Origin: Chitinophagales bacterium | GTDB lineage: Bacteria; Bacteroidota; Bacteroidia; Chitinophagales; BACL12 | Assembly (NCBI GenBank): GCA_020636645.1 | Contig: JACJXO010000004.1 | Span: 1 to 64,000 of the forward strand | DNA: 64,000 nucleotides | Reading direction: 5' to 3' | Shown here: in pieces, positions 25,101 through 33,160 of the stretch | Layout: each line of letters opens with the position of its first letter | Numbering within the stretch: position 1 is the stretch's first letter | Program-made: the position numbers and the translations under genes | The notes under the pieces: model-generated | The model's database searches: none | What the model saw: only the letters and a program-made list of their open reading frames with translations | Told to the model about the DNA's origin: nothing

Positions 25101-25553
25101 CAGTATCTTGCCTACACCTTCCCTGATCTGGGTACGCAGGTGCTGATGGTTGCCATCAAAATACACAAAGAGTTTGTTGCCTATGATCTTGGTGCGACCG
25201 CCAATATTGTACAGCGCTTCATTGCCAATGGCAAAATTGCTCTGATTGAAATCGGAGATGTTGTTGTACACAATGATGTCTGGCCTGCTGCTCAGCTTGT
25301 AATCAAGCAGGCTTTCGATCTCATCCAGGTCGTTCTCAGCTATCTGGGCGGTAAATCTTCCCAGGTTCTGTCCGCCCTGATTGAAATACACGCGAAAGTG
25401 ATCACTCTCATAGAATTGCCAGGTAAACTCTTTGTATTGTACCCTGTTCTGACCGAACGGAATCTGGGTGCCCTGTCCGGAGACAAGCAAAGGAAAGAAC
25501 CCTGCCAGGGCCAGGAATAGCCAGCGCCAGCGCACGTCAGATCTGCTGTTCAT
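22122..25553 (-). CDS. Large exported protein: peptidase-like domain, TolB-type propeller and outer-membrane barrel
   Basis: An 1143-residue protein with a signal peptide (hydrophobic to about 26, cleaved before QGTQ). Residues 30-280 resemble a gluzincin-type peptidase domain: NLPEWFVEGLVSYIGEEW is the usual downstream block, but the expected HExxH reads as REGVG (near residue 160), so it is probably inactive. Residues about 300-620 form WD40/TolB-like propeller blades (SPVISPNGQDVAYLSDD, LVAWSPDGKILAAIYE). A charged Glu/Lys linker (about 650-690) leads to a C-terminal region of amphipathic strands ending YASLSLDF, with GFFDAGSAW and GTGIGLRTTLFGYFIRID as in BamA/D15-type barrels. It probably sits in the outer membrane with the other domains in the periplasm. 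Function is unknown. Confidence 0.75.
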   Translation of the reverse strand: MNSRSDVRWRWLFLALAGFFPLLVSGQGTQIPFGQNRVQYKEFTWQFYESDHFRVYFNQGGQNLGRFTAQIAENDLDEIESLLDYKLSSRPDIIVYNNISDFNQSNFAIGNEALYNIGGRTKIIGNKLFVYFDGNHQHLRTQIREGVGKILVNNMVFGGNLQEIVQNAVLLNLPEWFVEGLVSYIGEEWNADLDNQLRDGILSGRYEQFTRLTGEDARFAGHSFWYFIAEKYSPGDIPNLLYLIRINRSLENGFLFVLGTSLNQTIEEWYSYYRDRYTAELRGKVNPDETEEMARKTRKNLVYHSPVISPNGQDVAYLSDDIGKFRIHLQEAGESKAAVIKKGGMRTRTRAIDLSYPLVAWSPDGKILAAIYEKRDKTVLFTYNTDDKKKETKDISRFQRVLDMSFGKNNNMLVLSVMNNGQSDIYTYFINNARVEQITNDYYDDLSPRYIKTDNGYEGILFASNRDDKRLERTRNIDSILPVGNNDLYFYKYDKKSKDLVQVTHTRNISETAPIAFNDTYFAFLSDYNGIRNRFAGYLDTIYDHTNTILYLSDSVVVNPTWDISEVYKREDFDSLKYVEIFRDTAYTFPVTNYNTNILSHDISLRTGKLLEVFQESGRNQFYFARVPASIGGKDMPRLEKTGYRQYEERKQQEKVVEEVTEIPSLREEERPSSDALTTDSLREEQRKGMYFQTPFDVPEVLLEEPVIVLDEADKKDINNLVSEGFRQSRIQAYKLRFSSEYVQTQLDNSLLINPYENFNATGGSFSQPPLSGLMTVSISDLFEDYRFTGGLRFPTSFSGGEYFLRYEDVSKRIDKSLIWYYQHERAQYSFQPAWFPPVEAKPRTTIVEAAAKYPFDVIRSLRASAAYRADKVIFLASDTFSLNQTNYKEDWFSLRLEYVHDNTLPVMTNIMYGMRYKVWVEMHKQFAVNLDDGLDVSLNDGYLGVLGFDVRHYQKIHRQFIWANRLAGGVSFGNQKLIYYLGGVDSWLFPQFNNTTEINQEQNYAFQTQATPVRGYEQNIRNGNAYAVFNSELRMPVFTYLFKKPVKAEFLRNLQLVGFFDAGSAWEGFSPFEQDNPYNTVTFGQAPLSVDVNFFRDPIVAGTGIGLRTTLFGYFIRIDRAVGIELNGFTDPRWYASLSLDF

Positions 25554-25576
25554 ACATCAACCACTACCAAAATACG

Positions 25577-25584
25577 TAGCTTTG
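25577..25584 (+). promoter_or_regulatory. Putative -7 element (TAGCTTTG) upstream of the MBL hydrolase
   Basis: TAGCTTTG fits TAnnTTTG exactly and lies 49 nt before the ATG at 25633. No convincing -33 TTTG is found at the expected distance, so this is a partial match only. Confidence 0.4.
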
Positions 25585-25632
25585 GCCGAAAGTTCAGTCA
25601 AAGCGGGAAATTTTACAAAATAACGAGGTTTC

Positions 25633-26286
25633 ATGAGTGGTATTGCTGTTTTTCCGTTCAATCCCTGGCAGGAAAATACCTATCTGATCTACGATGCAAA
25701 CGGCATCGCTGCGGTCATTGATCCGGGCTGTTACAGCCGGGAAGAACAACAGGAATTGCGCAGTTTCATGGAAGCTCAGTCACTGCAGCCACTGCACCTG
25801 CTGAACACCCACTGCCATATCGATCATGTGTTGGGAAATGCTTTTGTGGCAGACACCTGGCAACTTGACCTGGCCATGCACCAGGGAGAGATCCCGGTGC
25901 TGAAGGCAGTAGATACTTATGCAGACAGTATGGGCATCCAATACCAGCGTTCACCGGATGCCACCCTGTTGCTGAACGAAGGTGATGTGTTAGAGGTGGG
26001 GAGTATTCGGCTGGAAGTCCTGTTCACGCCCGGACATTCGCCTGCCAGTATCTGCTTCTATAATCGGGCCGAAGGTTATGTGATAGGCGGCGACGTATTG
26101 TTTCTGGACAGCATTGGCCGCACTGATCTGCCCGGCGGAGATATGGATACACTGCTGGATTCCATACGCAATAAGATCTTCCCCTTGCCCGACGATACCA
26201 TCGTCTATCCCGGACACGGACCTTCTACTACTGTAGGCCGGGAAAAAAAGCACAACCCCTTTCTGAACGGCAGGTATCAGCCCTGA
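25633..26286 (+). CDS. MBL-fold metallohydrolase, glyoxalase II-like
   Basis: A 217-residue metallo-beta-lactamase-fold hydrolase. The zinc ligands are visible: THCHIDHVLGN (HxHxDH, near residues 57-67), TPGHSPAS, GGDVLF with GRTDLPGGD, and VYPGHGPST near the C-terminus. The FNPWQENTYLIYD opening and length are those of the small GloB-like (hydroxyacylglutathione hydrolase-like) subgroup. Some relatives act on persulfides, but no such evidence is here. It converges with htpG with a 10-nt stop overlap. Confidence 0.92.
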   Translation: MSGIAVFPFNPWQENTYLIYDANGIAAVIDPGCYSREEQQELRSFMEAQSLQPLHLLNTHCHIDHVLGNAFVADTWQLDLAMHQGEIPVLKAVDTYADSMGIQYQRSPDATLLLNEGDVLEVGSIRLEVLFTPGHSPASICFYNRAEGYVIGGDVLFLDSIGRTDLPGGDMDTLLDSIRNKIFPLPDDTIVYPGHGPSTTVGREKKHNPFLNGRYQP

Positions 26287-28145
26287 TCACCTATCAATCC
26301 GAAGCTGCGCTTTACGAATGCAGAGAGATCTGCTCCTTTGAGCATGCCCTGCGACAGCAGAGCCAGGTCTTGTAACTGCCTGACCGCTTCTTTCTGTGCT
26401 GCTTCTTCTTTCTTCAGCAAAGCACCAATAAGCGGATGGTTGGTGTTGACCACCAGGTTGTACTGATCGGGCATGGAAGCTGCAAAGTCCATTCCGTTGT
26501 AGCCGCTCATCTCTTTCATTCTGCGCATGAATTCCGGCCGGGTAATGGCAACAGGATTATCTTCCGGAGACAGCGGTGTTAGCACAACAGTTGCTGCCTG
26601 CTGATCAGCTGCCTGTTCAAAAAGCTCCTGTACCTGTTTGCTTTCCTCTTCGGTCAATACAGATTCTGTGGTTTCATCTTTGTCTATCAGTTTATCGGCT
26701 GTATCTGCATCTACCCGCTTGAACTGTACCTTTTCCAGTTTGCCTTCCAGGAAGCTGATGAAATGATTATCAATGATGGTATCAACCTGGATGACATCGT
26801 AACCGCGTGCTTTCGCTGCATCTATATACACATGATGTTCTTCCGGATTCTGTGAGTATAACACAGTGAGTGCATCATGCTTATCTGTCTGAAGCTCCCT
26901 GATGTGCTCCTTGTATTCCTCCACCGTGAAGTATTTGCCATCAGTATTTTGCAGCAGAACGAATTTGGAAGCCTTGTCATAGAATTTCTCATCGGTAAGC
27001 ATGCCATATTTCACAATGACACTGATATTTTCCCATTGCTTCTCAAACTCTTCCCGTTCCTTGGTGAACATCTTTTCCAGGCGTTCAGCCACCTTTTTGG
27101 TGATGTAGTTATTGATCTTTTTGACATTGCTGTCGCTTTGCAGATAGGAGCGGGAAACGTTGAGCGGAATATCAGGTGAATCAATGACCCCGTGTAGTAA
27201 AGTGAGCCATTCAGGCACGATCTCTTTCACTTCATCAGTAACAAAAACCTGATTGCAGTACAACTGGATCTTGTTCTTCTGCACCTCATAGTTCTGTTTG
27301 ATCTTTGGGAAGTACAGCACACCTGTGAGGTTGAAGGGATAGTCCACGTTCAGGTGTATCCAGAACAGTGGCGCCGAAGAATACGGATACAGTTCCTGGT
27401 AGAATTTCCGGTAATCTTCATCTTCCAGTTCAGCAGGTTTCCGGGTCCAGGCGGGATGGGTGTTGTTGACCACATTGGGAACCTTATTCTTCTTTTCCTT
27501 ACCCTCCACCTCTATGGTCTCTTCCTTTGTACCAAAGACCACCGGCACCGGCAGAAACCGGCAATATTTGTTGAGCAGCTCGTCTATCTTTTCTTTCCTG
27601 AGAAACTCTTTGCTCTCGCCATTGATATGCAAAATGATATCGGTGCCGCGGCTTTCCTTCTCTGATTCTTCGAGGGTATATTCCGGGCTTCCATCACATG
27701 ACCATTGCACTGCAGGTTCATTTTTCCAGGACCGGGTTCTGATGGTAACATGATCTGCCACCATGAAGGCACTGTAGAATCCAAGACCGAAATGGCCAAT
27801 GATGGTCTTACCGTCTTCTACTCCTTTGTATTTATCCAGAAATTCCTGTGCACTGGAAAAAGCTACCTGGTTGATATAACGCCTTACTTCATCGGCGGTC
27901 ATACCAATGCCTTTGTCAGAAATGGTCAGGGTACCTTCCTTCTTATTCACGATAACTTCTATGCTGATATCGCCCAGTTCTCCTGTAGCTTCTCCCAGAC
28001 TGGATAATTTCTTCAGTTTCTGCGTGGCATCTACTGCATTCGAAACCAGTTCACGTAAAAAGATCTCATGGTCACTGTACAGAAACTTCTTGATGATCGG
28101 GAAAATGTTCTCCGTTTGTACTGCGATCGTTCCTTTTTCAGACAT
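26277..28145 (-). CDS. htpG: Chaperone HtpG (Hsp90)
   Basis: A 622-residue bacterial Hsp90. The N-terminal ATPase domain shows IFPIIKKFLYSDHEIFLREL, SNAVDATQKL, ISDKGIGMT and IGHFGLGFYSAFMVAD. The middle domain has FWIHLNVDYPFNLTGVLYFP and the catalytic-loop region NVSRSYLQ. The C-terminal dimerisation domain ends the protein. I chose the ATG at 28145 (MSEKGTIAVQTENIF) as the conserved start; ATGs at 28160 and 28166 would add 5-7 residues. Upstream reading further gives a sequence unlike the family. It is divergent from the histidine kinase at 28273. Confidence 0.96.
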   Translation of the reverse strand: MSEKGTIAVQTENIFPIIKKFLYSDHEIFLRELVSNAVDATQKLKKLSSLGEATGELGDISIEVIVNKKEGTLTISDKGIGMTADEVRRYINQVAFSSAQEFLDKYKGVEDGKTIIGHFGLGFYSAFMVADHVTIRTRSWKNEPAVQWSCDGSPEYTLEESEKESRGTDIILHINGESKEFLRKEKIDELLNKYCRFLPVPVVFGTKEETIEVEGKEKKNKVPNVVNNTHPAWTRKPAELEDEDYRKFYQELYPYSSAPLFWIHLNVDYPFNLTGVLYFPKIKQNYEVQKNKIQLYCNQVFVTDEVKEIVPEWLTLLHGVIDSPDIPLNVSRSYLQSDSNVKKINNYITKKVAERLEKMFTKEREEFEKQWENISVIVKYGMLTDEKFYDKASKFVLLQNTDGKYFTVEEYKEHIRELQTDKHDALTVLYSQNPEEHHVYIDAAKARGYDVIQVDTIIDNHFISFLEGKLEKVQFKRVDADTADKLIDKDETTESVLTEEESKQVQELFEQAADQQAATVVLTPLSPEDNPVAITRPEFMRRMKEMSGYNGMDFAASMPDQYNLVVNTNHPLIGALLKKEEAAQKEAVRQLQDLALLSQGMLKGADLSAFVKRSFGLIGDQG

Positions 28146-28223
28146 AGCCGGTTTTTTCATCGCCATGTGCAAAGGCAGTGCCAGCAGCAAAAAACTGTCA
28201 TTTTGACTGAATAAGACGCACAC

Positions 28224-28255
28224 TTTGTGACAGCACCTGTTTTTTTGTACTTTTT
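28224..28255 (+). promoter_or_regulatory. Putative promoter of the TPR histidine kinase
   Basis: TTTG (28224-28227) and TACTTTTT (28248-28255) are 20 nt apart, close to the -33/-7 layout, with one extra T in the -7 box. The predicted start of transcription would leave a leader of roughly 10 nt before the ATG at 28273. Confidence 0.4.
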
Positions 28256-28272
28256 GGCCAGAATTACGCCTG

Positions 28273-30075
28273 ATGGCCCGCACCTCCTCTGCGAGTAAGC
28301 AAGACCAAAAACAACGCATTGCTGATCTTCGGGAAAAGATCAATGACTGCTATGTAAGTACCATAACTGACATAGAGCGGTATGCCAAAGAGATCATTGA
28401 ACTGGCCACTGCGGTAAAAGACAGAAATGCAGAGGGACTGGCATTTCTGGATCTGTCTTTTTACCATTGTTCTTCTACCAATGAATACAAGAAATCTCTG
28501 GACTGTGCCCAACGTGGGATAGACCTGCTGAGCGGTGCCCAGAGAACGTATTACCTCCCTTACTATCATTTGAACCGGGGTCGCTGTTTCCAGTTCATGG
28601 GAGATCAGATACGTGCACAGGAAGAATATCTGGATGCTATTTCCATACTGGAGAAAAGAAAGAACCGGACTGTTGAAGAAACCCGCTGGATGGGCTCCAG
28701 TTATTACAATGCTTATATCCTGTTCAACCAGGGAGGCATGGAGTTCAGCCGCGAAGATTTTCTGGAAAAAGCATATCTGCTGTATCAGCAGATCGATGAC
28801 AAACCGGGACTCAGCAACTGCTATAATTCTTATGCCAGCATCCATTACAAGAAGAAGGAATTACCTGAAACACTGGAGAACCTGGAACAGGCTTACAAGC
28901 TCAGCTCTGAGATGCAGGCCTATACCCATATGAGCATTTTTTCTGCCAATATTGGTCTGGTGCATGCCCAGCTGGGCGATGTGAGCAAATTCAGAGAGTA
29001 TTTTGAATTGTGTTCCAAACATACCCGAAAAACGAAGAGTCGGTTTCATGAAGCACATATGAACGGACAGATGGGTGAAGCACTTTTCTTTCTGGGTATG
29101 TATGATGAATCGCTGGAAAGGCTGGCTACTGCAGAAGAGATCTTTTCTGAACTGGGTGCCAAGAGCAGTCTGACAGAGATCCTTCGAAAAAGGTCTGAGA
29201 TCTATGCCTTGCAGGATAATTACCGTCTGGCTTATGAATACCATACCCGGTATGCTGAGCTTATACGGGAGCGCTTCAACGAAGAAAAAGCCACCGCAAT
29301 CATGCGTGCACGGATGGTGTACGAAATAGAAGAAAAAGAAAATGAAGCCGCCATTCTGAAGGAAAAGAACGAAGAGATCCAACAATATATGAACAAGTTG
29401 CAGGCATCCAACAATGAACTGCAGCAGTTTGCCTATGTGGTTTCACATGACCTTCGCGAACCTTTGCGCACCATCAGCACCTATATCAAACTGCTGGAAA
29501 AGAATATGACCGGCAGGCTGGACAGAGAAGAACAGGAGTTCATAGATTTTGTGGTCAATGGCACCCGCAATATGAACGAACTCATCAGTGATCTGCTCAC
29601 TTTCAGTAAGATCAGTTATATCACTGAGACCGAACAGGTCGGGCTGCAGCAACTGGTACAATCTACAGCCAATGAGATCGTGCTGCATTATCTGCCAGCC
29701 AAGGATCCGGTCATTCATATCGGAAAACTTCCTGTTATTGAGGCTAACAGAACACACATGAAACAGCTGTTTGGCAACCTGATCTCCAATGCCATCAAAT
29801 ACAACAAGCACGTTCAGCCGGAGATCTCCATACAGTGCGAAGACACCGGTAAAATGTACACCATCACGGTGTCTGATAACGGCATAGGTATTGCCCCTGA
29901 ATTTCGTGAAAGGGTCTTTCAGATCTTTCAGAGGTTACACAGCAAAGCAGATTACCATGGTACCGGTGTAGGCCTGGCCATCTGCAAGAAGATCGTAGAT
30001 AATATGGGTGGTCAGATCACGTTACGGGGAAACAACCGAAAAGGCTCTGATTTCATCTTTACACTTCCTAAATGA
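28273..30075 (+). CDS. Cytoplasmic TPR-sensor histidine kinase
   Basis: A 600-residue kinase without signal peptide or membrane segment. Residues about 15-350 are helical TPR-like repeats (NCYNSYASIHYKKKELPETL, ANIGLVHAQLGD, GEALFFLGMYDESLERL). A coiled coil (about 350-390, rich in Glu/Lys) leads to the HisKA H-box VVSHDLREPLRT (His near 394) and a HATPase domain with N-box NLISNAIKYNK, DNGIGIA and GTGVGLAICKK. The H-box type HDLREPL is that of the phytochrome-like kinases. No response regulator is near, so it is an orphan. It overlaps the LEA2 gene by 4 nt. Confidence 0.9.
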   Translation: MARTSSASKQDQKQRIADLREKINDCYVSTITDIERYAKEIIELATAVKDRNAEGLAFLDLSFYHCSSTNEYKKSLDCAQRGIDLLSGAQRTYYLPYYHLNRGRCFQFMGDQIRAQEEYLDAISILEKRKNRTVEETRWMGSSYYNAYILFNQGGMEFSREDFLEKAYLLYQQIDDKPGLSNCYNSYASIHYKKKELPETLENLEQAYKLSSEMQAYTHMSIFSANIGLVHAQLGDVSKFREYFELCSKHTRKTKSRFHEAHMNGQMGEALFFLGMYDESLERLATAEEIFSELGAKSSLTEILRKRSEIYALQDNYRLAYEYHTRYAELIRERFNEEKATAIMRARMVYEIEEKENEAAILKEKNEEIQQYMNKLQASNNELQQFAYVVSHDLREPLRTISTYIKLLEKNMTGRLDREEQEFIDFVVNGTRNMNELISDLLTFSKISYITETEQVGLQQLVQSTANEIVLHYLPAKDPVIHIGKLPVIEANRTHMKQLFGNLISNAIKYNKHVQPEISIQCEDTGKMYTITVSDNGIGIAPEFRERVFQIFQRLHSKADYHGTGVGLAICKKIVDNMGGQITLRGNNRKGSDFIFTLPK

Positions 30076-30530
30076 GATACCTCTTACTTTGTTGTTCGAT
30101 CCTGATGGCTGCAGCATGCAGTGTGCAATCGCCGCAGTACAAAGGGTACAGTCCGTTTACCATAGATAAGGAAGAAGCAGGCCCCGTCATACATACAGGT
30201 GTGCTGTTGCACAATCCTAATCCCATCGGAGTTTCGTTGCGCAATGCAGAACTCAAAGTAACTGTCAACAGTGTTGAACTTGGCGATATTAGTCTGGATG
30301 AATCAGTGCACATCAAAAGAAAACAGGATTTCATGCTTCCGGTCACCTTTCGCACTACCTATTCCAGCCTGTCGGGTGCCGCACTGGCCAATCTTCCGGC
30401 CATCCTGTCAGGAAGCCCTATCCCCCTGACCGTAGAGGGTGAGTTACGTGTCAGAAAATGGCTTTTCTTTCACAAGACCTTTGCGGTAGATTATCAGGAT
30501 AAAATTGACCTGAAAAATATACAACTTTAA
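30072..30530 (+). CDS. LEA type 2-like lipoprotein
   Basis: A 152-residue lipoprotein (signal ending MAAAC, Cys16). The mature part is a single beta-sandwich of the LEA_2/WHy type: GVLLHNPNPIGVSLRNAELKV carries the typical N-P-N-P-x-x-V/I-x-L motif, followed by LPVTFRTTYSSLSGAAL and VEGELRVRK. LEA2 domains in bacteria are of uncertain function. Translation is coupled to the histidine kinase by the ATGA overlap, and its stop overlaps that of the convergent upxY gene by 4 nt. Confidence 0.78.
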   Translation: MRYLLLCCSILMAAACSVQSPQYKGYSPFTIDKEEAGPVIHTGVLLHNPNPIGVSLRNAELKVTVNSVELGDISLDESVHIKRKQDFMLPVTFRTTYSSLSGAALANLPAILSGSPIPLTVEGELRVRKWLFFHKTFAVDYQDKIDLKNIQL

Positions 30531-31060
30531 TTTATTCGTTCCAGATATCCTGTCGGCAGTGTGATGATGAGCGCCTGCCGGATAGACTCTATCCGTACCA
30601 CAAACCTGCGCTGGTTGCGCACTTCCAGCAACTCGCCGGTGCATCCAGCAAGCGGGCCGAAGGTAACCTGTACACGTTCGCCCGGAATAAGATCATCCGG
30701 TCCTGATTCTCCGGGTAATCCTGTTTCCACAAAAAGCTGTATGGTTCTGATCTGATCTTCCGGCACGATGGCATTCCTGCCGCCGGAGCGAACAAAATTC
30801 ACCACCCCTTCCACCATGCGTACGTCTGCAAAACAGGCAGGTTCTGTGTGCACAAAAAGGTATCCGGAAAACATGGGCACTTCCACCATCTTTCTGCGGT
30901 CACTCCACTGTCGCATAACCTTCAGCAGGGGAAGGAAACAGGTAATACCTGCCCGCTCCAAACGCTCAGCCACCTTCTTCTCTGATCTGGACCGGGCATA
31001 AACCACATACCAGGACAAGCCTTCCGGATAGCGCATCGTTTCCGGTCTGGAAATATTCAT
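30527..31060 (-). CDS. NusG-like transcription antiterminator of the UpxY/RfaH type
   Basis: A 178-residue NusG paralogue. The NGN domain starts [18 protein letters not shown] and includes [17 protein letters not shown]; the C-terminal KOW-type region has [22 protein letters not shown] and ends [13 protein letters not shown]. UpxY proteins in Bacteroides antiterminate the capsule operon in which they are the first gene. Here it is the last gene of a two-gene unit, coupled to a wlbB-like gene by an ATGA overlap at 31057-31060, and no polysaccharide operon follows. The start at 31060 is chosen for this coupling. Confidence 0.88.
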   Translation of the reverse strand: MNISRPETMRYPEGLSWYVVYARSRSEKKVAERLERAGITCFLPLLKVMRQWSDRRKMVEVPMFSGYLFVHTEPACFADVRMVEGVVNFVRSGGRNAIVPEDQIRTIQLFVETGLPGESGPDDLIPGERVQVTFGPLAGCTGELLEVRNQRRFVVRIESIRQALIITLPTGYLERIN

Positions 31061-31641
31061 ACAGCAAGTCTTTCCACCCTGCCATCTTTCAGCACATACT
31101 GCTGGCCGGTTCCGGAACAAACAGCATGGCCACTTTCACTGAACTCCAGCTTATGACCCGCTTCACTCATCCAGCCGGTCTGCATGGCAGGATTGCCAAT
31201 GACCAATGCATATGGAAGCACATCTTTGGTAACGACAGCACCGGCTCCTATGAAAGCATAGGCTCCTATCGTGATGCCGCAGATGATGGTAGCATTGGCA
31301 CCAATGGTAGCCCCTTTCCTTACCAGGGTAGTTCGGTATTCATCTTTTCTGGAAACCGCTGCACGGGGATTCAGCACATTGGTGAACACCATGCTCGGGC
31401 CCAGGAATACATCATCCTCACAAATGACACCGGTATAAAGCGACACATTGTTCTGCACCTTCACTCCGTTACCCAGGATCACATCTGGCATGACCACCAC
31501 ATTCTGCCCAAGTGAGCAGTTCTTGCCAATGGTGCAGCCCGGCATCAGATGACAAAAATGCCAGATGCTGGTGCCGGCTCCTATGGTGCAACCCGGATCT
31601 ACCACTGCCGTGGGATGTATCCTGTACTTTAATTCCTCCAT
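31057..31641 (-). CDS. Hexapeptide-repeat N-acetyltransferase, WlbB/WbpD-like
   Basis: A 194-residue left-handed beta-helix transferase with many hexapeptide repeats (for example [46 protein letters not shown] in part). The blocks [20 protein letters not shown] and [13 protein letters not shown] match UDP-2-acetamido-3-amino-2,3-dideoxy-glucuronate N-acetyltransferases, which act in synthesis of di-N-acetylated sugar acids for O-antigen or capsule. The partner genes of that pathway (wbpA, B, E-like) are absent from the window, so the true substrate is uncertain. The ending [10 protein letters not shown] is unusual but short. Confidence 0.88.
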   Translation of the reverse strand: MEELKYRIHPTAVVDPGCTIGAGTSIWHFCHLMPGCTIGKNCSLGQNVVVMPDVILGNGVKVQNNVSLYTGVICEDDVFLGPSMVFTNVLNPRAAVSRKDEYRTTLVRKGATIGANATIICGITIGAYAFIGAGAVVTKDVLPYALVIGNPAMQTGWMSEAGHKLEFSESGHAVCSGTGQQYVLKDGRVERLAV

Positions 31642-31693
31642 AAACGGGTGGCAGTAAAATTAAGGTTTTAGCCGAAGGACGTATTTTCGCAAC

Positions 31694-33160
31694 ATGAAAA
31701 AGATCCGGTTGTCTTTGCTGCTGCCTGTAATTGCCTTGTCTGCCTGTCGTACAGGGTTTGACGGCAATTTGCTGGACAACCAGGCTCCTGATACCCATAC
31801 GGTGGCAGATACCATTATCCGTTTTGGCGATGACAGACTGGAATCTGAAGTGGTGGTTCGCTGGTGGGGCGACGACCCGGATGGTGTTGTGGCAGGATAT
31901 GAATTTACCTTCGGCGACCCATACAGTCTGATGGCCGACTGGCAATTTACAGAAAGACAGGACAGCACTTTTATTCTGGCTCCCCCTGCCGGAACTGATA
32001 CCCTTGATTTTTATTTCAGCGTGCGGGCCATAGACCAGGAAGGGCTGCGTGATCCATCGCCAGCCACACTGGCATATCCGGTTAAAAATTCTCCGCCATC
32101 AGTTGCATTTCAGCCGGGACTGAATCAGCCGGTCATCAGTTTTCCGGCACTGACCTTTTACTGGGAAGGCAGCGATCCTGACGGAGATGCCAACCTGAAC
32201 GGCTACGAAGTGGTGTGGAACGATACAACCGTGGTACCCGTTCCGCTGGAAGCTGGAGCAGGTTCACTCCTGCTGGTAGCCGATGACCCCGCCATCACAT
32301 CGATGACCTGTAACATGTATGTGAATGCATCAGCAACGCCCCTGGCAACCTCGCTTTCAGGAATGCAGGCACATTCCTGGAATAAACTATTTATCAGGGC
32401 AGTAGATCAGAGTGGCGCCTATTCACCCTGGACAGCTTCCGATTCAGTGTACATCAAACCGGTACAATCCAATATCCTGTTGGTCAATGCTTATACCACC
32501 GCCAGCAACCCGACAGATTTTTATGGCAGCCACCTGGTGAACAATGGCTTTACAGTGCTGGACACCATTGACCTGTTTGAAACTGCGGGTGGCAACTACA
32601 CCCAGCAATCGGCTGACAATCTGACCCAGGAAAAGGTCTTTGCCATGTTTGATTGTCTTATCTGGTACAGCAACAGTGCAGAGTCTTCCTTATCACTTGG
32701 GCAGCGCACCACTTCTGAATTCTTTGACAAAGGTGGTCACTTGCTCATGAGTGTTTATGTGTCGGGATCATTTGATCCGCTCAGTAACTTCCTGGACTTC
32801 ACGCCGGTATCCAGTTTGGTCAGTCCTGCTGATACCACCCTGCTGCTGGAAGCCGGCGCTTTGCTTACACCCACTGATGATGCTTACCCCGACCTGCAGG
32901 CAACAGCCATAGTTGGGGTGGTCAAACCGGTCAACCTGCAGATCGGTGCAGCGCCAGTATATGAAGCAGCGCTGACAGCAAAAGACAATGCCACGCTGAC
33001 TTTTTCGCCATGGACGGGAGGTGCGGTGGTCATGGCCAGAAAACCAGCTGCCGGAGAAGCAGATTTTATCCTGTCAACACTGGAACTTCAGAAACTGGAT
33101 GGCCTGCTCAATATGGATGATTTTTTTAATAAGATCATGACAGATGCATTCGGATACTGA
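31694..33160 (+). CDS. Surface or periplasmic lipoprotein with fibronectin-like domains
   Basis: A 488-residue lipoprotein (signal ending ALSAC, Cys18). Two Ig/FN3-like segments follow (VVRWWGDDPDGVVAGYEFTF near 50-70 and LTFYWEGSDPDGDANLNGYE near 150-170), both with the W-x-G-x-DPDG pattern. The C-terminal half (from about 255) begins NILLVNAYTTASN and looks like an alpha/beta domain (YGSHLVNNGFTVLDTIDLFE, DCLIWYSNS), as in proteins with a glutamine-amidotransferase-like or flavodoxin-like fold. I recognise no enzyme motif. It overlaps purN by 17 nt. Confidence 0.72.
   Translation: MKKIRLSLLLPVIALSACRTGFDGNLLDNQAPDTHTVADTIIRFGDDRLESEVVVRWWGDDPDGVVAGYEFTFGDPYSLMADWQFTERQDSTFILAPPAGTDTLDFYFSVRAIDQEGLRDPSPATLAYPVKNSPPSVAFQPGLNQPVISFPALTFYWEGSDPDGDANLNGYEVVWNDTTVVPVPLEAGAGSLLLVADDPAITSMTCNMYVNASATPLATSLSGMQAHSWNKLFIRAVDQSGAYSPWTASDSVYIKPVQSNILLVNAYTTASNPTDFYGSHLVNNGFTVLDTIDLFETAGGNYTQQSADNLTQEKVFAMFDCLIWYSNSAESSLSLGQRTTSEFFDKGGHLLMSVYVSGSFDPLSNFLDFTPVSSLVSPADTTLLLEAGALLTPTDDAYPDLQATAIVGVVKPVNLQIGAAPVYEAALTAKDNATLTFSPWTGGAVVMARKPAAGEADFILSTLELQKLDGLLNMDDFFNKIMTDAFGY

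Noticed and set aside
28146..28343. A 66-residue N-terminal extension of HtpG
   Set aside because: The added residues are Cys- and Arg-rich, unlike any Hsp90, and run into the promoter region of the divergent kinase.
30527..31641. A remnant of a mobile glycan island
   Set aside because: No transposase, integrase or repeat borders the pair and the base use does not differ visibly from neighbours; relocation is possible but unsupported.
33144..33160. A possible frameshift between the lipoprotein and purN
   Set aside because: Both proteins are complete at their ends and unrelated, so the 17-nt overlap is a real gene overlap.
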